The notes under the pieces are model-generated. The model worked only from the letters and a program-made list of their open reading frames with translations, had not been told where the DNA came from and ran no database searches. This document shows positions 9,501 to 17,859 of a stretch of 64,000 nt of DNA, one piece after another. Numbering within the stretch: the stretch's first letter is position 1; each line of letters begins with the position of its first letter. The position numbers were made by a program, and so were the translations under genes. The DNA comes from JBCCOW01 sp039025855. GTDB taxonomy: Bacteria; Planctomycetota; Phycisphaerae; Phycisphaerales; Phycisphaeraceae. Location: positions 1 to 64,000 of the forward strand of contig JBCCNL010000012.1 of assembly GCA_039025855.1 (NCBI GenBank), read 5' to 3'.

Positions 9501-10235
9501 GTGGGACAAAACGAACTGCTCGCGTTTAAGCCCGATGGCATCGAACGCATCCCACACCCGGACCCCGCCGGCGGCCCCATCCAACAGGTCGGCCAGGTCA
9601 ACCACCACCTCTTGATCCATTACGGCCAGAGCCTCGGCTGGCTCGACCTCAAAACCCGAACGTTCACCAATGTGAGCCGACCCGACAGCACCCACTTCCG
9701 CAACCGCCTCGACCGCCGCCGCGTTTCTTACTTGGACGATCCGATCCTCGATGCGCACGGCCAATCACTCATCGCCCACGTCTCTGCCCAGCGTCCCGCC
9801 GGTGGGCTTTATCGCTTCGACCCCCGACAACCCCTCGAGCCGACACAAGTCACCGACCGTAGTCAGCCGCTATCCCCCGTCCTCGGCAAGATCACCTTCC
9901 AGCGTCAAGACCGTGTGGCCGTGATCGACACCAGTGACCCCCAAGCCACCCAGATCCATTGGCGTCCTTTGAAGGACCTCCACCCGCTCTGGCCCGATCA
10001 CATCACCCTGCTCAGCGAAGCCGCCGAGCTCTCCGACGGCACCCTGGTCATCGCCCACCGAAGCGCCATCCTGATACTTACGCCCCAAGGCGAATACGCC
10101 CGGCTGGAGGACTGGGGCCGCAACCGCATCATCCCCCGCGGGCCACATCCCCCGGTGCTCTTCTTTTCGAACTACCGGATCGGCTACTACCACCTCGTCG
10201 AAGTCACGCCCAAGCTCCCCGACAATCTTCAGTGA
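6552..10235 (+). CDS. Large envelope-anchored protein of unknown function (1227 aa)
   Basis: The start is a TTG at 6552, ten bases after GAGGAG at 6537-6542; no ATG gives the signal anchor. The N-terminus (KKTLQFTVIAGCLIAAGVLI, then YHKRS) is one transmembrane anchor with a following Thr/Pro linker. Residues of about 60-230 form a Gln/Arg/Glu/Ala-rich coiled coil (RQRIRELMRQRRAEGALDKA and similar). A globular stretch (RFVLLSVGSATPDRMDWRTA to about residue 380) has alternating strands and helices somewhat like TolB/CsgG-type N-terminal domains, but I cannot assign it. The last ~350 residues have repeated strand patterns (VSLAWIPVHGG, LGWLDLKTRTF, VAVIDTSDP, LILTPQGEYARLEDW) that suggest a beta-propeller or similar sheet repeat. 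No catalytic motif was recognised. The gene stands alone. Confidence 0.75.
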   Translation: MKKTLQFTVIAGCLIAAGVLIYHKRSPSTEGSAETPYATRPDPSAASTHTPPRTASVDTTDHADIQARLQSARQRIRELMRQRRAEGALDKASQDELQQLRQTVRDLMQQARPPRAGFDLAGAEAQLESLHTKLQTLGDELPDLLIAFEKAHREHRRLAYDARHTAESAAAVARLEAQAKAVKQQADETQSRIRRMIQEHGATRHQAEGMARRIERRRQLDARHTVRAARPDPLTTPTDTAVRPLRFVLLSVGSATPDRMDWRTAANWIADQPTPGVNWVPHDQTVAATQAITLIDPDRFALSEQIRLGRSLEADAVITIGKTPQKRSTHITAIDPHTGLLLSEVYSARGRYDERRNTILRHAVAQTAAWLRQPAPADERPILVVSTQPHPDTPAAKPLAHEPLLYLMRLRLMERGVLAIDQRHTDALASHDELNDLGVQIGRRSSRLELAVKAELDATRFRVTFRDRSRSQPDLVLQDDCPVAIAQLAIDRLVPDQQGDPIPPLPNDVMAEAIDSFAQQFWRSDQSRRLVLAEVLAWQLGPDPRLTSALAKRWVSVFRRPLADPAHRFDLHQKLLRTGLEEIRTAQIQTLISSLKKPVPPYAHDFPSTLHPFSKDGSNPGLNADARQAIMAIDDLSIARLSWPNGNPGPDAYLNRARLIQALGPDREARRQALIDGALAALYLDPQQLEASTHHAASVSTASDWIIRSQRRNRSHRQELHNNDWPPELADPWIDILLRSPHPDLWAPAAIARVQQPDHPDREALARRVAVQHANTPRTSYPHAQWRSRLGLDFDTQAMAVFAQTLAGRLQDDPQHVLNQDASVLNDFVKHLPDEEVGGVYRFLKTLHAATDPDKRKPIASLIAKFEPRHWKAEPDQAPPDSTKFWALHRVHTRTTDERSSPIAMDALYAKAFRDQPEGMLLLCVSPKPPRTTDTPDRRADPPTPTVSLAWIPVHGGDYQTLQQAPLERPLSQLIVLGSTAYAVGQNELLAFKPDGIERIPHPDPAGGPIQQVGQVNHHLLIHYGQSLGWLDLKTRTFTNVSRPDSTHFRNRLDRRRVSYLDDPILDAHGQSLIAHVSAQRPAGGLYRFDPRQPLEPTQVTDRSQPLSPVLGKITFQRQDRVAVIDTSDPQATQIHWRPLKDLHPLWPDHITLLSEAAELSDGTLVIAHRSAILILTPQGEYARLEDWGRNRIIPRGPHPPVLFFSNYRIGYYHLVEVTPKLPDNLQ

Positions 10236-10346
10236 ACGACAACAGCACATCCGCGCCCGATCTCCCTCAACCCGTCGGTATCACTTAACGCTCCCCGCGA
10301 AGTATCCCGTTCCCGGCACGCCATCTCGCGGTACACTCGCTCCGCC

Positions 10347-12188
10347 ATGGTGGAACTCAAACACAGCACCCAACGCACCGTACTCCGCTACGGGCTCTTC
10401 GCCTTCATCCTCCTCATCCTCGTCCTCTTCCTCCTCTGGCCGATCTACCTCACCGTCCAAGGCGCGTTCATCCCGCCCGGCGAGGCAGGCGAGAGCGGCG
10501 GCGGGTTTACCTTAGACCCCTTCTTCCACCCCACCGAGGGCGTCCTCCGCGACCCCATCTACCTCAAGGGCCTGCTCAACGCACTGCTCATCGCCATCGG
10601 CACCACCGTCGGCTGCCTCGTCCTTACCCTCCCGATGGCCGTGCTCGCCACCAAATACAAATTCCCCGGCCAAGGCTTCGTCTCCGCCCTCGTCCTGGTC
10701 CCCCTCATCCTCCCGCCCTTCGTCGGTGCGATCGGCCTGCAGGCCATCCTCGGACGCGCCGGCACCCTCAACGCATTCCTCCGCGACATCGGCCTCCTCG
10801 GCGCCGACGCCCCCGGCATCGACTTCCTCGGCGGGCGTTTCGACATCCTCGGCTTCGAGCTCGACGGACGCTTCTGGGCCGTCGTCATCATGCAGGTCCT
10901 CCACCTCTACCCCATCCTCTATCTCAACATCACCGCCGCGCTCGCCAACCTCGACCCCGCCCTCGACGAGGCCGCCCAGAACCTCGGCGCCTCCAAAATC
11001 AAACGCTTCTTCCAGGTCACCCTCCCCCTGATCCTCCCCGGCGTCTTCGCCGGCGGCACCATCGTCTTCATCTGGGCCTTCACCGAGCTCGGCACCCCGC
11101 TCATGTTCGAGTTCAAGACCGTCACCCCCGTGCAGGTCTTCTACGGCCTCACCGAGGTCGAGTCCTCCCCACAGCCCTACGCGCTGGTCGTCGTCATGCT
11201 CGTCTCTGCCGTGCTCCTCTACCTCCTGGGCAAATGGGCCTTTGGCGGCCGGGCCCACGCCATGCAATCCAAAGCCTCACACGCGGCCCCCCCCAAGAAA
11301 CTCACCGGGCTCAAGGGCCTCGGCGCGACCGCCTTCTTCTTCGGCGTCACCGCCATCGCCGTCGCCCCCCACCTCGGCGTCATCTTCTCGTCCTTCGCCG
11401 TCGACGGCACCTGGTACGACACCCTCCTCCCCGCCTCCCTCACCACCGATCATTACCAGGGCATGCTCAACCACGACCTGGCGATGTCCTCCATCTTCAA
11501 CTCGCTCAAGTACGCCCTGATCGCGATGGTCTTCTGCATCGCCATCGGCCTCGCCATCGCCTACCTCAACGTCCGCGTCAAGATCAAGGGCGGCGGCCTC
11601 CTCGACACCCTCGGCATGCTCCCCCTCGCCGTCCCCGGCCTCGTCATGGCCTTCGGCTACGTCGCCATGTCCCTCCACTGGCCCTTCCCCCAGCTCGCCG
11701 CCTTCTTCACCGGCCTCGGCTGGGACGGCGTCGCCTCGGTCTTCCAGGTCCGCGGACAGATGCCCAACCCCCTGGTCTTCCTCGTCATCGCCTACACCAT
11801 CCGACGACTCCCCTACATCCTCCGCTCCGCCTCCGCCGGCCTCGAACAAACCTCCGGCCAGCTCGAAGAAGCCGCCCTCAATCTGGGCGCCTCCACCGCC
11901 ACCGCCATCCGCCGCGTCGTCGTCCCCCTCATCATGGCCAACCTCATCGCCGGCGGCATCCTCGTCTTCTCCTTCGCCATGCTCGAGGTCTCTGACTCCC
12001 TCATCCTCGCCGAGAAGGAGCCGCACTACCCCATCACCAAAGCGATCTGGACCCTCTACAACCGCCTCGGCGACGGCCAGTCCATCGCCTCCGCCATGGG
12101 CGTCTGGGGCATGGCCCTGCTCACCCTCACCCTCGTCGCCGCCAGCGTCCTGATGGGCAAGAAACTCGGTGCGATCTTCCGGGTTTAA
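10347..12188 (+). CDS. ABC transporter permease, fused two-domain Fe3+/thiamine type (FbpB-like)
   Basis: A 613-residue inner-membrane protein with about 12 hydrophobic segments. It contains two copies of the binding-protein-dependent permease domain. The ATPase-docking EAA loops are both present: EAAQNLGASKIKRFFQVTLP near residue 215 and EAALNLGASTATAIRRVVVP near residue 515. The fused layout is that of FbpB/SfuB-type ferric-iron permeases and some related importers; the substrate cannot be assigned from this subunit alone. No ATPase or periplasmic binding-protein gene lies next to it in this window, so it is separated from its partners or uses ones encoded elsewhere. The start is the ATG at 10347, with no strong ribosome-binding site. 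Confidence 0.9.
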   Translation: MVELKHSTQRTVLRYGLFAFILLILVLFLLWPIYLTVQGAFIPPGEAGESGGGFTLDPFFHPTEGVLRDPIYLKGLLNALLIAIGTTVGCLVLTLPMAVLATKYKFPGQGFVSALVLVPLILPPFVGAIGLQAILGRAGTLNAFLRDIGLLGADAPGIDFLGGRFDILGFELDGRFWAVVIMQVLHLYPILYLNITAALANLDPALDEAAQNLGASKIKRFFQVTLPLILPGVFAGGTIVFIWAFTELGTPLMFEFKTVTPVQVFYGLTEVESSPQPYALVVVMLVSAVLLYLLGKWAFGGRAHAMQSKASHAAPPKKLTGLKGLGATAFFFGVTAIAVAPHLGVIFSSFAVDGTWYDTLLPASLTTDHYQGMLNHDLAMSSIFNSLKYALIAMVFCIAIGLAIAYLNVRVKIKGGGLLDTLGMLPLAVPGLVMAFGYVAMSLHWPFPQLAAFFTGLGWDGVASVFQVRGQMPNPLVFLVIAYTIRRLPYILRSASAGLEQTSGQLEEAALNLGASTATAIRRVVVPLIMANLIAGGILVFSFAMLEVSDSLILAEKEPHYPITKAIWTLYNRLGDGQSIASAMGVWGMALLTLTLVAASVLMGKKLGAIFRV

Positions 12189-12234
12189 TGAGGTATTTGC
12201 TCTGCACCTAAACCTAAGAAGGTAAGTTCATGCC

Positions 12235-12870
12235 GTGAGTTTTATCGATAACTACGAACATGAATACGTCGGTCACTTCGGTCACCTACCGATCTACCAT
12301 CCGACCGAAGTGATTGATGGCCCCGACTTTCAAGCGGACCCATCCAATCTGGTTCTTGGAGGAGGAAGTGGCGAGCATCCAGCCTTGGTCATCCATCATC
12401 TGGAACAGCTGGCATTCGCCTTCTTGTGCGATCAGTTGCCAGAGGGAACCGTTAAGAAGTTTCAAGCCGTACTACGTGAAAATCGCATCGTTCAACCTGA
12501 AATCGAATCTTGCCTACGCTTTCATGATTGGCATGTTGCCGCATACGTCGAGTTAGCAAAGTTCGTCGCTAAAAAGACCAATGCTTCTGATGACATTTCG
12601 GGCTTCGATACTGAAGAGTGGCTGCTACTGGCTCTGGGCGAGTTCGTATGGTTCTCGCTACCAGACCTGATAGAAGGACCGCAACGCGAGCGTCTTTTGG
12701 AACTCGGCAACGCCAGTACCCACCCAATCATAAACAAGTTCGACGGCGTTCATCTATTACCCCCTGGCTACCCGCTTTCTTACGGGAAAATCCGTCAAGG
12801 CGAAACCACCAAGTATGGACACTCCCGATGGGACCTCTACTCACCCGCTACCGCGGATGAGAAGAGATGA
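12235..12870 (+). CDS. Orphan hypothetical protein, atypical base composition
   Basis: A 211-residue soluble protein starting at GTG 12235; the neighbouring ATG at 12230 hits a stop after two codons. An AAGAAGG stretch about 12 nt upstream is a weak ribosome-binding site. Third positions are mixed and the GC content is much lower than in the permease upstream, as expected of a recently acquired gene. The protein is rich in Leu, His, Trp and acidic residues (HHLEQLAFAFLCDQLPEGTV, LRFHDWHVAAYVELAKFVAK), looks all-helical in its centre, and has no signal peptide. I recognise no family. It opens the low-GC accessory stretch that runs to about 16.9 kb. Confidence 0.65.
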   Translation: MSFIDNYEHEYVGHFGHLPIYHPTEVIDGPDFQADPSNLVLGGGSGEHPALVIHHLEQLAFAFLCDQLPEGTVKKFQAVLRENRIVQPEIESCLRFHDWHVAAYVELAKFVAKKTNASDDISGFDTEEWLLLALGEFVWFSLPDLIEGPQRERLLELGNASTHPIINKFDGVHLLPPGYPLSYGKIRQGETTKYGHSRWDLYSPATADEKR

Positions 12871-13181
12871 TCCGATCTATACGGTCGATTCAGTTCGGCA
12901 CGATGAACCCGTTCCAAAGACTGCCAAGGCTGTGAATGCGGCGCGGGGGCGATGGTGGGGAGCGTGAGGACGACGGGGGCGTTGGCGGCGGCGGGTGGCT
13001 GGGGCAGAGGCTTGCCGGTGCCCCGGCTGCAACCTGCGACACCTGATGTCGCGGTCTTCTCTGAGGCAGATCGGCCATACAGCTAATTACGGACCTCCGT
13101 GCGTTACGGCATGTTTGCGGTGGCATGAGAAGGGACGCGGTCGTACATTGACAGCGACGACACTGAAGAAGTGAGGTTGAA
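12871..13181. other. Intergenic region, no gene seen
   Basis: A 311-bp stretch between the orphan hypothetical and the broken hydrolase. Open frames here are short and have no family-like sequence. The middle (about 12950-13030) is extremely G-rich on the plus strand. A GAGGT ribosome-binding site for the next gene is near 13173-13177. Confidence 0.4.
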
Positions 13182-14147
13182 ATGATGCGAGCGATCCTGG
13201 CTCTGATTCCTGCTCTGCTTGTCGGCTGCGAAGACCGATCGAGTCAGCACGTGGTTCCATCAGAGACCGCACCGCAATTCCAGGTGTTTGACGGGGCAAC
13301 CGCACCGGCTGCACTGTCAAAGCCGCTGGTCGAAGCCAAGCGTCGTCATGCCACACGGCTCGTCAGGTCCTCCGCCTCGTCGGGTCCGCCAGACCAACCG
13401 CCGGGCAAGGTCTTTGACCTGGTGTATTACAAGGCACCGGTTGGCGAGCTCGCGGCGTACCTCACCAAGGACCCCGGGGACGGCATCAAGTATCCGGCAA
13501 TCGTTTGGATTAAAGGCGGCGACACCAATTCCATTAGCGACGTGTGGTCGCCGCGGCCACGCCGGAACGACCAGTCGGTCCGGGCTTTCCGCGACGCTGG
13601 CATTGTCATGATGTTCCCCTCGCAGCGCGGCGGGAATAACAACCCGGGCCGCCGCGAAGGCTTTTACGGTGAGGTCGCCGACATCCTCGCGGCAACCGAT
13701 TATCTCGCGAGCCTCCCTTATGTCGACCCCAACCGGATCTACCTGGGCGGTCACAGCACAGGCGGGACGCTCGCGATGCTCATAGGGGCGAGTTCCGATC
13801 GCTACAGCGCGGTTTTCTCGCTGGGACCCGTGGCGACTGCCGCACAATATGGCGGCGAGTTCGTGTTCTGCGATCCAGAGGACAAGCAATAGATGCAGCT
13901 CCGGTCACCGTATTACTGGATGCATACCGTCAAGAGCCCCATGTATGTTCTGGAAGGGGAGTTCGGAAACTGGCAAGGCGCCGTCGAAGTGATGGCCCGT
14001 CAGAACTCAAACCCGAACGTCAGTTTCATCAAAGTCCCGAACCACGACCACTTCACCGTCATCGCGCCACTAGTCGAGTTGCTGGCCGCCCAGATCGTTG
14101 AGAGCAAGATCAGGATCACTGAAAAGGCGCTGAAGGCGTTGCGATAG
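13182..14147 (+). pseudogene. Alpha/beta-hydrolase (prolyl-oligopeptidase-like) lipoprotein interrupted by an in-frame TAG
   Basis: Codons 1-236 and 238-321 lie in the same frame with a single TAG at 13890-13892 between them. The N-terminus (MMRAILALIPALLVGCEDRS) is a lipoprotein signal with lipobox LVGC. The nucleophile elbow is GHSTGG with Ser192. The catalytic His is expected in NHDHF (His290), which lies after the TAG, as does the final strand carrying the third residue (MYVLEGEFGNW). The product made up to TAG would therefore lack the triad. Reading the TAG as an ordinary codon gives a smooth join (PEDKQ-x-MQLRSPYYWMH); GAG to TAG is one change away. Read-through or restart at the ATG at 13893 is possible, but the second part alone has no ribosome-binding site. 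A mutation or a sequencing error is most likely. Confidence 0.8.
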
Positions 14148-14408
14148 GCGGCATCAGTCAGGGCCTGACCGCAACGACCCATGCGTTGGCCATGCCTTTC
14201 GCGGTCCGCCTGCTCCGTCTGGATACACCGGGACCCAGACGCACACCAGCATCTTTGCCATGGATTGAAGCGCCACGGCATCCAGACCCACCGAGTCGGC
14301 TCTCACGGGTTGCCTGACTGGGGACCGCCTTGTCTTGGGCTCCCCATGCCGCTAGCTTGCCAGCGTCAAGACACGGCCGGACCCCCCTGAGCAGCACGCG
14401 CCCCGCGC
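14148..14408. other. Intergenic region, no gene seen
   Basis: A 261-bp gap between the broken hydrolase and the first sulfotransferase. No open frame resembles a protein family and no clear hairpin terminator was found. It is part of the gene-poor accessory stretch. Confidence 0.35.
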
Positions 14409-15272
14409 ATGATCATCACCAACCAGTTCGTCCTCATCAATTACCCCAAGACGGGGACGACCTTCGCGCGGTCGGCCATCTCGGCGGTCTACGGCATCAA
14501 AAACACACGCTTCACCCGGCTCCTGAGGAAGCTCGGTATCCAACAAACCGCTCTGCGGGAACTCACGTTCCCCAAGCTCTACGGCGACTACGACCCGTCT
14601 TACCGCGACCAGCACGGCGTCTACCGGCAGATCCCCGACGAAGACCGCAGCAAGCGCATCGTCAGCATCGTGCGCAACCCGCTCTACAAATACCGCTCAA
14701 GCTATGTGTATGGCTGGTGGAAGAAGCACCCTCCCTACGCGTTGGAGGAGGTCCTCAAGGATTTTCCGACATTCCCCGAGATCTCGTTTTCGCAGTTTTA
14801 TGACCTGCTTAATCATCCCCGGGTCAGCGAAGACCGGATCAGCGTCCCCGAGGCGAGGTCGATCGGGAACTACACCCGTATGTTTCTGGTGTTCTATGCC
14901 GAGGACCCGGATTCCGCGGCCTCGGCTGTGATCACTGGGGAACCTTTAGCCCGGGTTGTTCCGCGGATCACGTTCCTGCATCAAGAAACGCTGCGGGATG
15001 AGCTCGTTGCGTTTCTGAAGCAAGTGGGCATCGCGGAAGCCAAGGCAAAAAGGGTGTACCGCCTCGAAGCCAGGAATGTCAGCTCGCAGAACGAGAAGTC
15101 TGGCATCCCCAAAGACGAGATCAAGTCCGTTTCAACACGGATTCTTTCGGATGAGAGGCACTTCCTTGAAGTGTTTCCCGAGTATCGGGAGCAGCTGAAT
15201 CAGCTGGCGGAGTCTGGTGTGATAGAGGCTCGTGAGGACTCGATCGCCGAGCCTCGGACGCTTGGCGGGTGA
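14409..15272 (+). CDS. Sulfotransferase-family protein
   Basis: A 287-residue protein with the two PAPS-binding motifs of sulfotransferases. The 5'-phosphosulfate loop is NYPKTGTTFARSAI at residues about 11-24, and the 3'-phosphate motif is RIVSIVRNPLYKYRSSY at about 83-99, with the Arg and Ser in the expected spacing. A later stretch (RITFLHQETLRDELVAFLKQ) matches the usual C-terminal helix region. Such enzymes transfer sulfate from PAPS to carbohydrate or other hydroxyl groups; the acceptor is unknown. There is no signal peptide, so it acts in the cytoplasm. The start is the ATG at 14409. A second, divergent sulfotransferase is 0.9 kb downstream. Confidence 0.82.
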   Translation: MIITNQFVLINYPKTGTTFARSAISAVYGIKNTRFTRLLRKLGIQQTALRELTFPKLYGDYDPSYRDQHGVYRQIPDEDRSKRIVSIVRNPLYKYRSSYVYGWWKKHPPYALEEVLKDFPTFPEISFSQFYDLLNHPRVSEDRISVPEARSIGNYTRMFLVFYAEDPDSAASAVITGEPLARVVPRITFLHQETLRDELVAFLKQVGIAEAKAKRVYRLEARNVSSQNEKSGIPKDEIKSVSTRILSDERHFLEVFPEYREQLNQLAESGVIEAREDSIAEPRTLGG

Positions 15273-15391
15273 GGCTGGCTGCTCCAGAAGCGTCAGCGGG
15301 CGGATGATGCGGATCGCGGGCTCGGCATGAGCGGTACCCAGACGGACGTCCGTGGGCGGTCGGCAACCCAGATTCGTACACTGAGCCAGAT

Positions 15392-15742
15392 ATGTCCGAC
15401 CTACTCTTCACTTACCAAAACGGAGACCGCTACGAGCCCGACGAGTGGTCATCGGACGTAGCTCGGATTAGTGATCGTCGGGTCATGGAAACGATTGAAC
15501 GGGCGCTCGAGGCCGGGGCAATCGTTGCCGTCGAACACTGGCACTATCGCGGGGCGAACGGGCCTGACCGAAAGATCTTCGACGATTTTGAAACATTCAC
15601 GGATTACCTGTCGGAGACGGCGTTTGCGGGCGATGCCATACACGTTTTTCCGATCAACGACGCGCTGCAGGAAGGGAACCAACTTGCTTGGGGTAAATGC
15701 CCGGATACTGATGGACTCGCCCCGCGCAAAGGTGCCTACTGA
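15392..15742 (+). CDS. Small hypothetical protein
   Basis: A 116-residue acidic protein from the ATG at 15392, with no signal peptide or membrane segment. The sequence (SDLLFTYQNGDRYEPDEWSS, then IERALEAGAIVAVEHWHYRG and DDFETFTDYLSETAFAGDAI) looks like a small alpha/beta fold. I recognise no family. Codon use is less GC-biased than in the housekeeping genes. It lies between two sulfotransferase genes on the same strand, but the gaps (119 and 384 bp) argue against a tight operon. Confidence 0.55.
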   Translation: MSDLLFTYQNGDRYEPDEWSSDVARISDRRVMETIERALEAGAIVAVEHWHYRGANGPDRKIFDDFETFTDYLSETAFAGDAIHVFPINDALQEGNQLAWGKCPDTDGLAPRKGAY

Positions 15743-16126
15743 TAGCTAGTCCAGAGTCACATCGGAACGGGCTGCACGCAGGGACGAGTCGCTCGGGCTT
15801 CGACGTATTGGACAGCCCAAACGCCTACCCGTTTTCGGATCGAGTCGGTTGATTACTCAAGGACTGCGTTACGAGCTGGGTATGCTCTGACCCCGTCGCC
15901 TAAAGATGTTCCATACATTCTGAGTCGGCGTGAAACTTTGACATCGCCTTGCGGAGGCGATCCTTGTCCTCTCGTGCAAACCACGATAGTTTTCTTTTAA
16001 CTAACACAGGCATTGACTCTACGACTCCAGATCTTCCTTCGCACAACACGTGTGAAGCCATCTAGAGACCGCCCCTAACTGAATAGGACAAGAAGCATTC
16101 GTCGGCTCTCCCCACACCACCAATAC
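15743..16126. other. Intergenic region with a small hairpin, no gene seen
   Basis: This 384-bp stretch has lower GC content than the surroundings and no family-like open frame. A perfect 7-bp stem (ATCGCCT/AGGCGAT, 15943-15961) with a 5-nt loop is present but lacks a T tract. A/T-rich sequence at about 15990-16005 may hold the promoter of the next gene. Confidence 0.4.
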
Positions 16127-16891
16127 TTGATCTTCAGAAGGTCTCGCCCACAGTCGGTCTACTTTTACACCTTTCACAAGTGTGCCAGCTCGCTTTTTAG
16201 TGTCTACGTCCTGAAGAATATCCGTGGCCTGCGCCATATCGATTACGCAGCTCAGCTCTATTCGGGAAAACGGGGTGTTCACAAGCCGCTCCAATTTAAA
16301 GACAAAGGCTTTGTCTACGGACCTATCCGGATCTCTGCCCCCGAGGCGGGTCCGGTTGGCCAGGTGCTTGTCAAGCAGACGGTCGATCACGATTTTGTCC
16401 GAGACAAAACCGCCTTGTTTTTTGTGCGTGACCCGCGTGACATCCTGGTCTCGTCGTACTACTCGTTCGGCATGACCCATGCATTGGCCAAGCTGGATGC
16501 GATACGCGAACTACAGGAAGAGAGGAGGCGACTGGTCCGCGAGAAGACGCTCGACGAGTACGTACTGTACGCAGCAGAAAAGCAGAATGAGCTCTTCAGG
16601 GTTCTTTACGATCTGTCCAACGCTTGTGCACGGAGTGTCATTCTCAGATACGAAGATATGGTTAATCGTTTTGATTCGTTTGCGGGTGACCTGGAACGCT
16701 ATGTGTCGTTCAAGGTCGGAGTCGTTCAGAGTATCTACGAGAAGTCCCGCCCCAAGGAAAAGGAAGACCTCACTTCCCATCGCCGCTCGGGGCAGGTCCA
16801 GGGTTTCAGGCAGAAGCTCCGGCCAGAGACGATCGCTGCGCTCAACGAACAACTCGCAGAGACTCTGGCGTTGTTCGGGTATGAGGTATGA
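16127..16891 (+). CDS. Sulfotransferase-domain protein (second, divergent)
   Basis: A 254-residue protein starting at TTG 16127; no ATG precedes the conserved start, and the ribosome-binding site is weak, so the start is uncertain. It shows a degenerate 5'-phosphosulfate loop (YFYTFHKCASSLFSVYV, with Lys followed by two Ser) and a clear 3'-phosphate motif (ALFFVRDPRDILVSSYYSFG, with Arg and the downstream Ser). The RDPRD-x4-SYY run is typical of the Sulfotransfer family. The C-terminal half (VILRYEDMVNRFDSF) also fits. The acceptor is unknown. GC content is low relative to the rest of the window, in keeping with transfer. It is not closely similar to the sulfotransferase at 14409, so it is not a recent duplicate. 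Confidence 0.75.
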   Translation: MIFRRSRPQSVYFYTFHKCASSLFSVYVLKNIRGLRHIDYAAQLYSGKRGVHKPLQFKDKGFVYGPIRISAPEAGPVGQVLVKQTVDHDFVRDKTALFFVRDPRDILVSSYYSFGMTHALAKLDAIRELQEERRRLVREKTLDEYVLYAAEKQNELFRVLYDLSNACARSVILRYEDMVNRFDSFAGDLERYVSFKVGVVQSIYEKSRPKEKEDLTSHRRSGQVQGFRQKLRPETIAALNEQLAETLALFGYEV

Positions 16892-16941
16892 CAAGACGCT
16901 ATGCCAAGGCGTCGGTCGGTTTGGATGCGTGGGTAGTCGCG

Positions 16942-17811
16942 TTAAAACAGGAACCGGAGTTCGAGCAGGAGGGAGAGTTCGGGTTCGGGGCGATGGTCGA
17001 GGTCCTGGGCAAGGGGCAGGGCGACGGAGAGGCCGACGGCATAGGTCGGGCCTTCGAGCATGAGGCCGGGAGCGATGAGGAGCTCGGTATCGCGGTTGGT
17101 TTCGTAGCGAAACAGGAGTTCCTGAGTGAGGTACCAGGAGCGGCGGGAGCGAGAGGTGTAGGCGTTGGGGGCGAGGCGGTAGAGGTAGCTAAACTCGGAG
17201 CGGAAGGCGTCGGCGTCGGATTCGGAGAAGTTGACGGGGTTGGCGGTGTCGCCGGTGTTGAACTGGTAGCGGGCGGCGAGGTTGAGGCCGTGGCGGTCGT
17301 GGATGCGGGTGTAGGCGGCGCCGAGGAAGGGGTCGACGGAGTCGGAGGAGAAGCCGTCGACGCCGGAGGGGAGTTCGAGGCCCGCGAAGACGGTGGCGCG
17401 TTGGGTGTTGATGGGTCCGGAGTCGTACTGCCAGAAGCGGTACTGGGCCATGAGGGTGAGGTCGGCGAGGCCCCACTCGGCGTCGTCGGCGGGGCGGTTG
17501 GCGGGGGTGGCTGTTGCGGGGAGGCTGGTGAAGTTTCGGTAGACGACGGGGAGGTGGGCCATGAGGGTGAACCGGCCGGTGATGCCGTAGCCGAGGACGG
17601 TTTCGTGTCGGAACTGGTCGACGTCGGGGTCGTTGAAGCTGTCGTACTGGAAGTACTGGCGGAGGACGAGGACGTCCTTGCCGGGCTGGACGGCGGCACC
17701 GGAGCGTGCGGTTTGTTGGGCGGAAGCGACAAGGCTGAAGCAGGCCGAGAGGGCCAGCAGGACGCCCAGCAGTAGGGGGCGTGGGATGCGTGGGGTGGAG
17801 GGGCGGTACAT
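16942..17811 (-). CDS. Outer-membrane beta-barrel protein, transporter-like
   Basis: A 289-residue protein with a Sec signal peptide (RPLLLGVLLALSACFSLVAS, cut near ASA-QQ). The mature part is made of alternating amphipathic strands ending in aromatic residues (VLRQYFQYDSFND, VLGYGITGRFTLMAHLPVVY, LTLMAQYRFWQYD, GLNLAARYQFNTGD, YAVGLSVALPL) and ends in LLLELRFLF, a C-terminal Phe as in beta-barrel outer-membrane proteins. The layout resembles the 'transporter/MetA-pathway of phenol degradation' barrel family, though substrate is unknown. It is 48 bp downstream of the HMA-domain lipoprotein gene on the same strand and probably cotranscribed, which suggests a role with metals or envelope transport. 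Confidence 0.75.
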   Translation of the reverse strand: MYRPSTPRIPRPLLLGVLLALSACFSLVASAQQTARSGAAVQPGKDVLVLRQYFQYDSFNDPDVDQFRHETVLGYGITGRFTLMAHLPVVYRNFTSLPATATPANRPADDAEWGLADLTLMAQYRFWQYDSGPINTQRATVFAGLELPSGVDGFSSDSVDPFLGAAYTRIHDRHGLNLAARYQFNTGDTANPVNFSESDADAFRSEFSYLYRLAPNAYTSRSRRSWYLTQELLFRYETNRDTELLIAPGLMLEGPTYAVGLSVALPLAQDLDHRPEPELSLLLELRFLF

Positions 17812-17859
17812 CGGTGACGCCGAGGGGTGAAGCAGGTGGGGCGGGTGGGGCGTACGCGA

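Noticed and set aside
15943..15961. Perfect 7-bp hairpin in the gap before the second sulfotransferase, considered as a terminator
   Set aside because: The stem is short and no T tract follows on either strand, so I mention it only in the intergenic entry.
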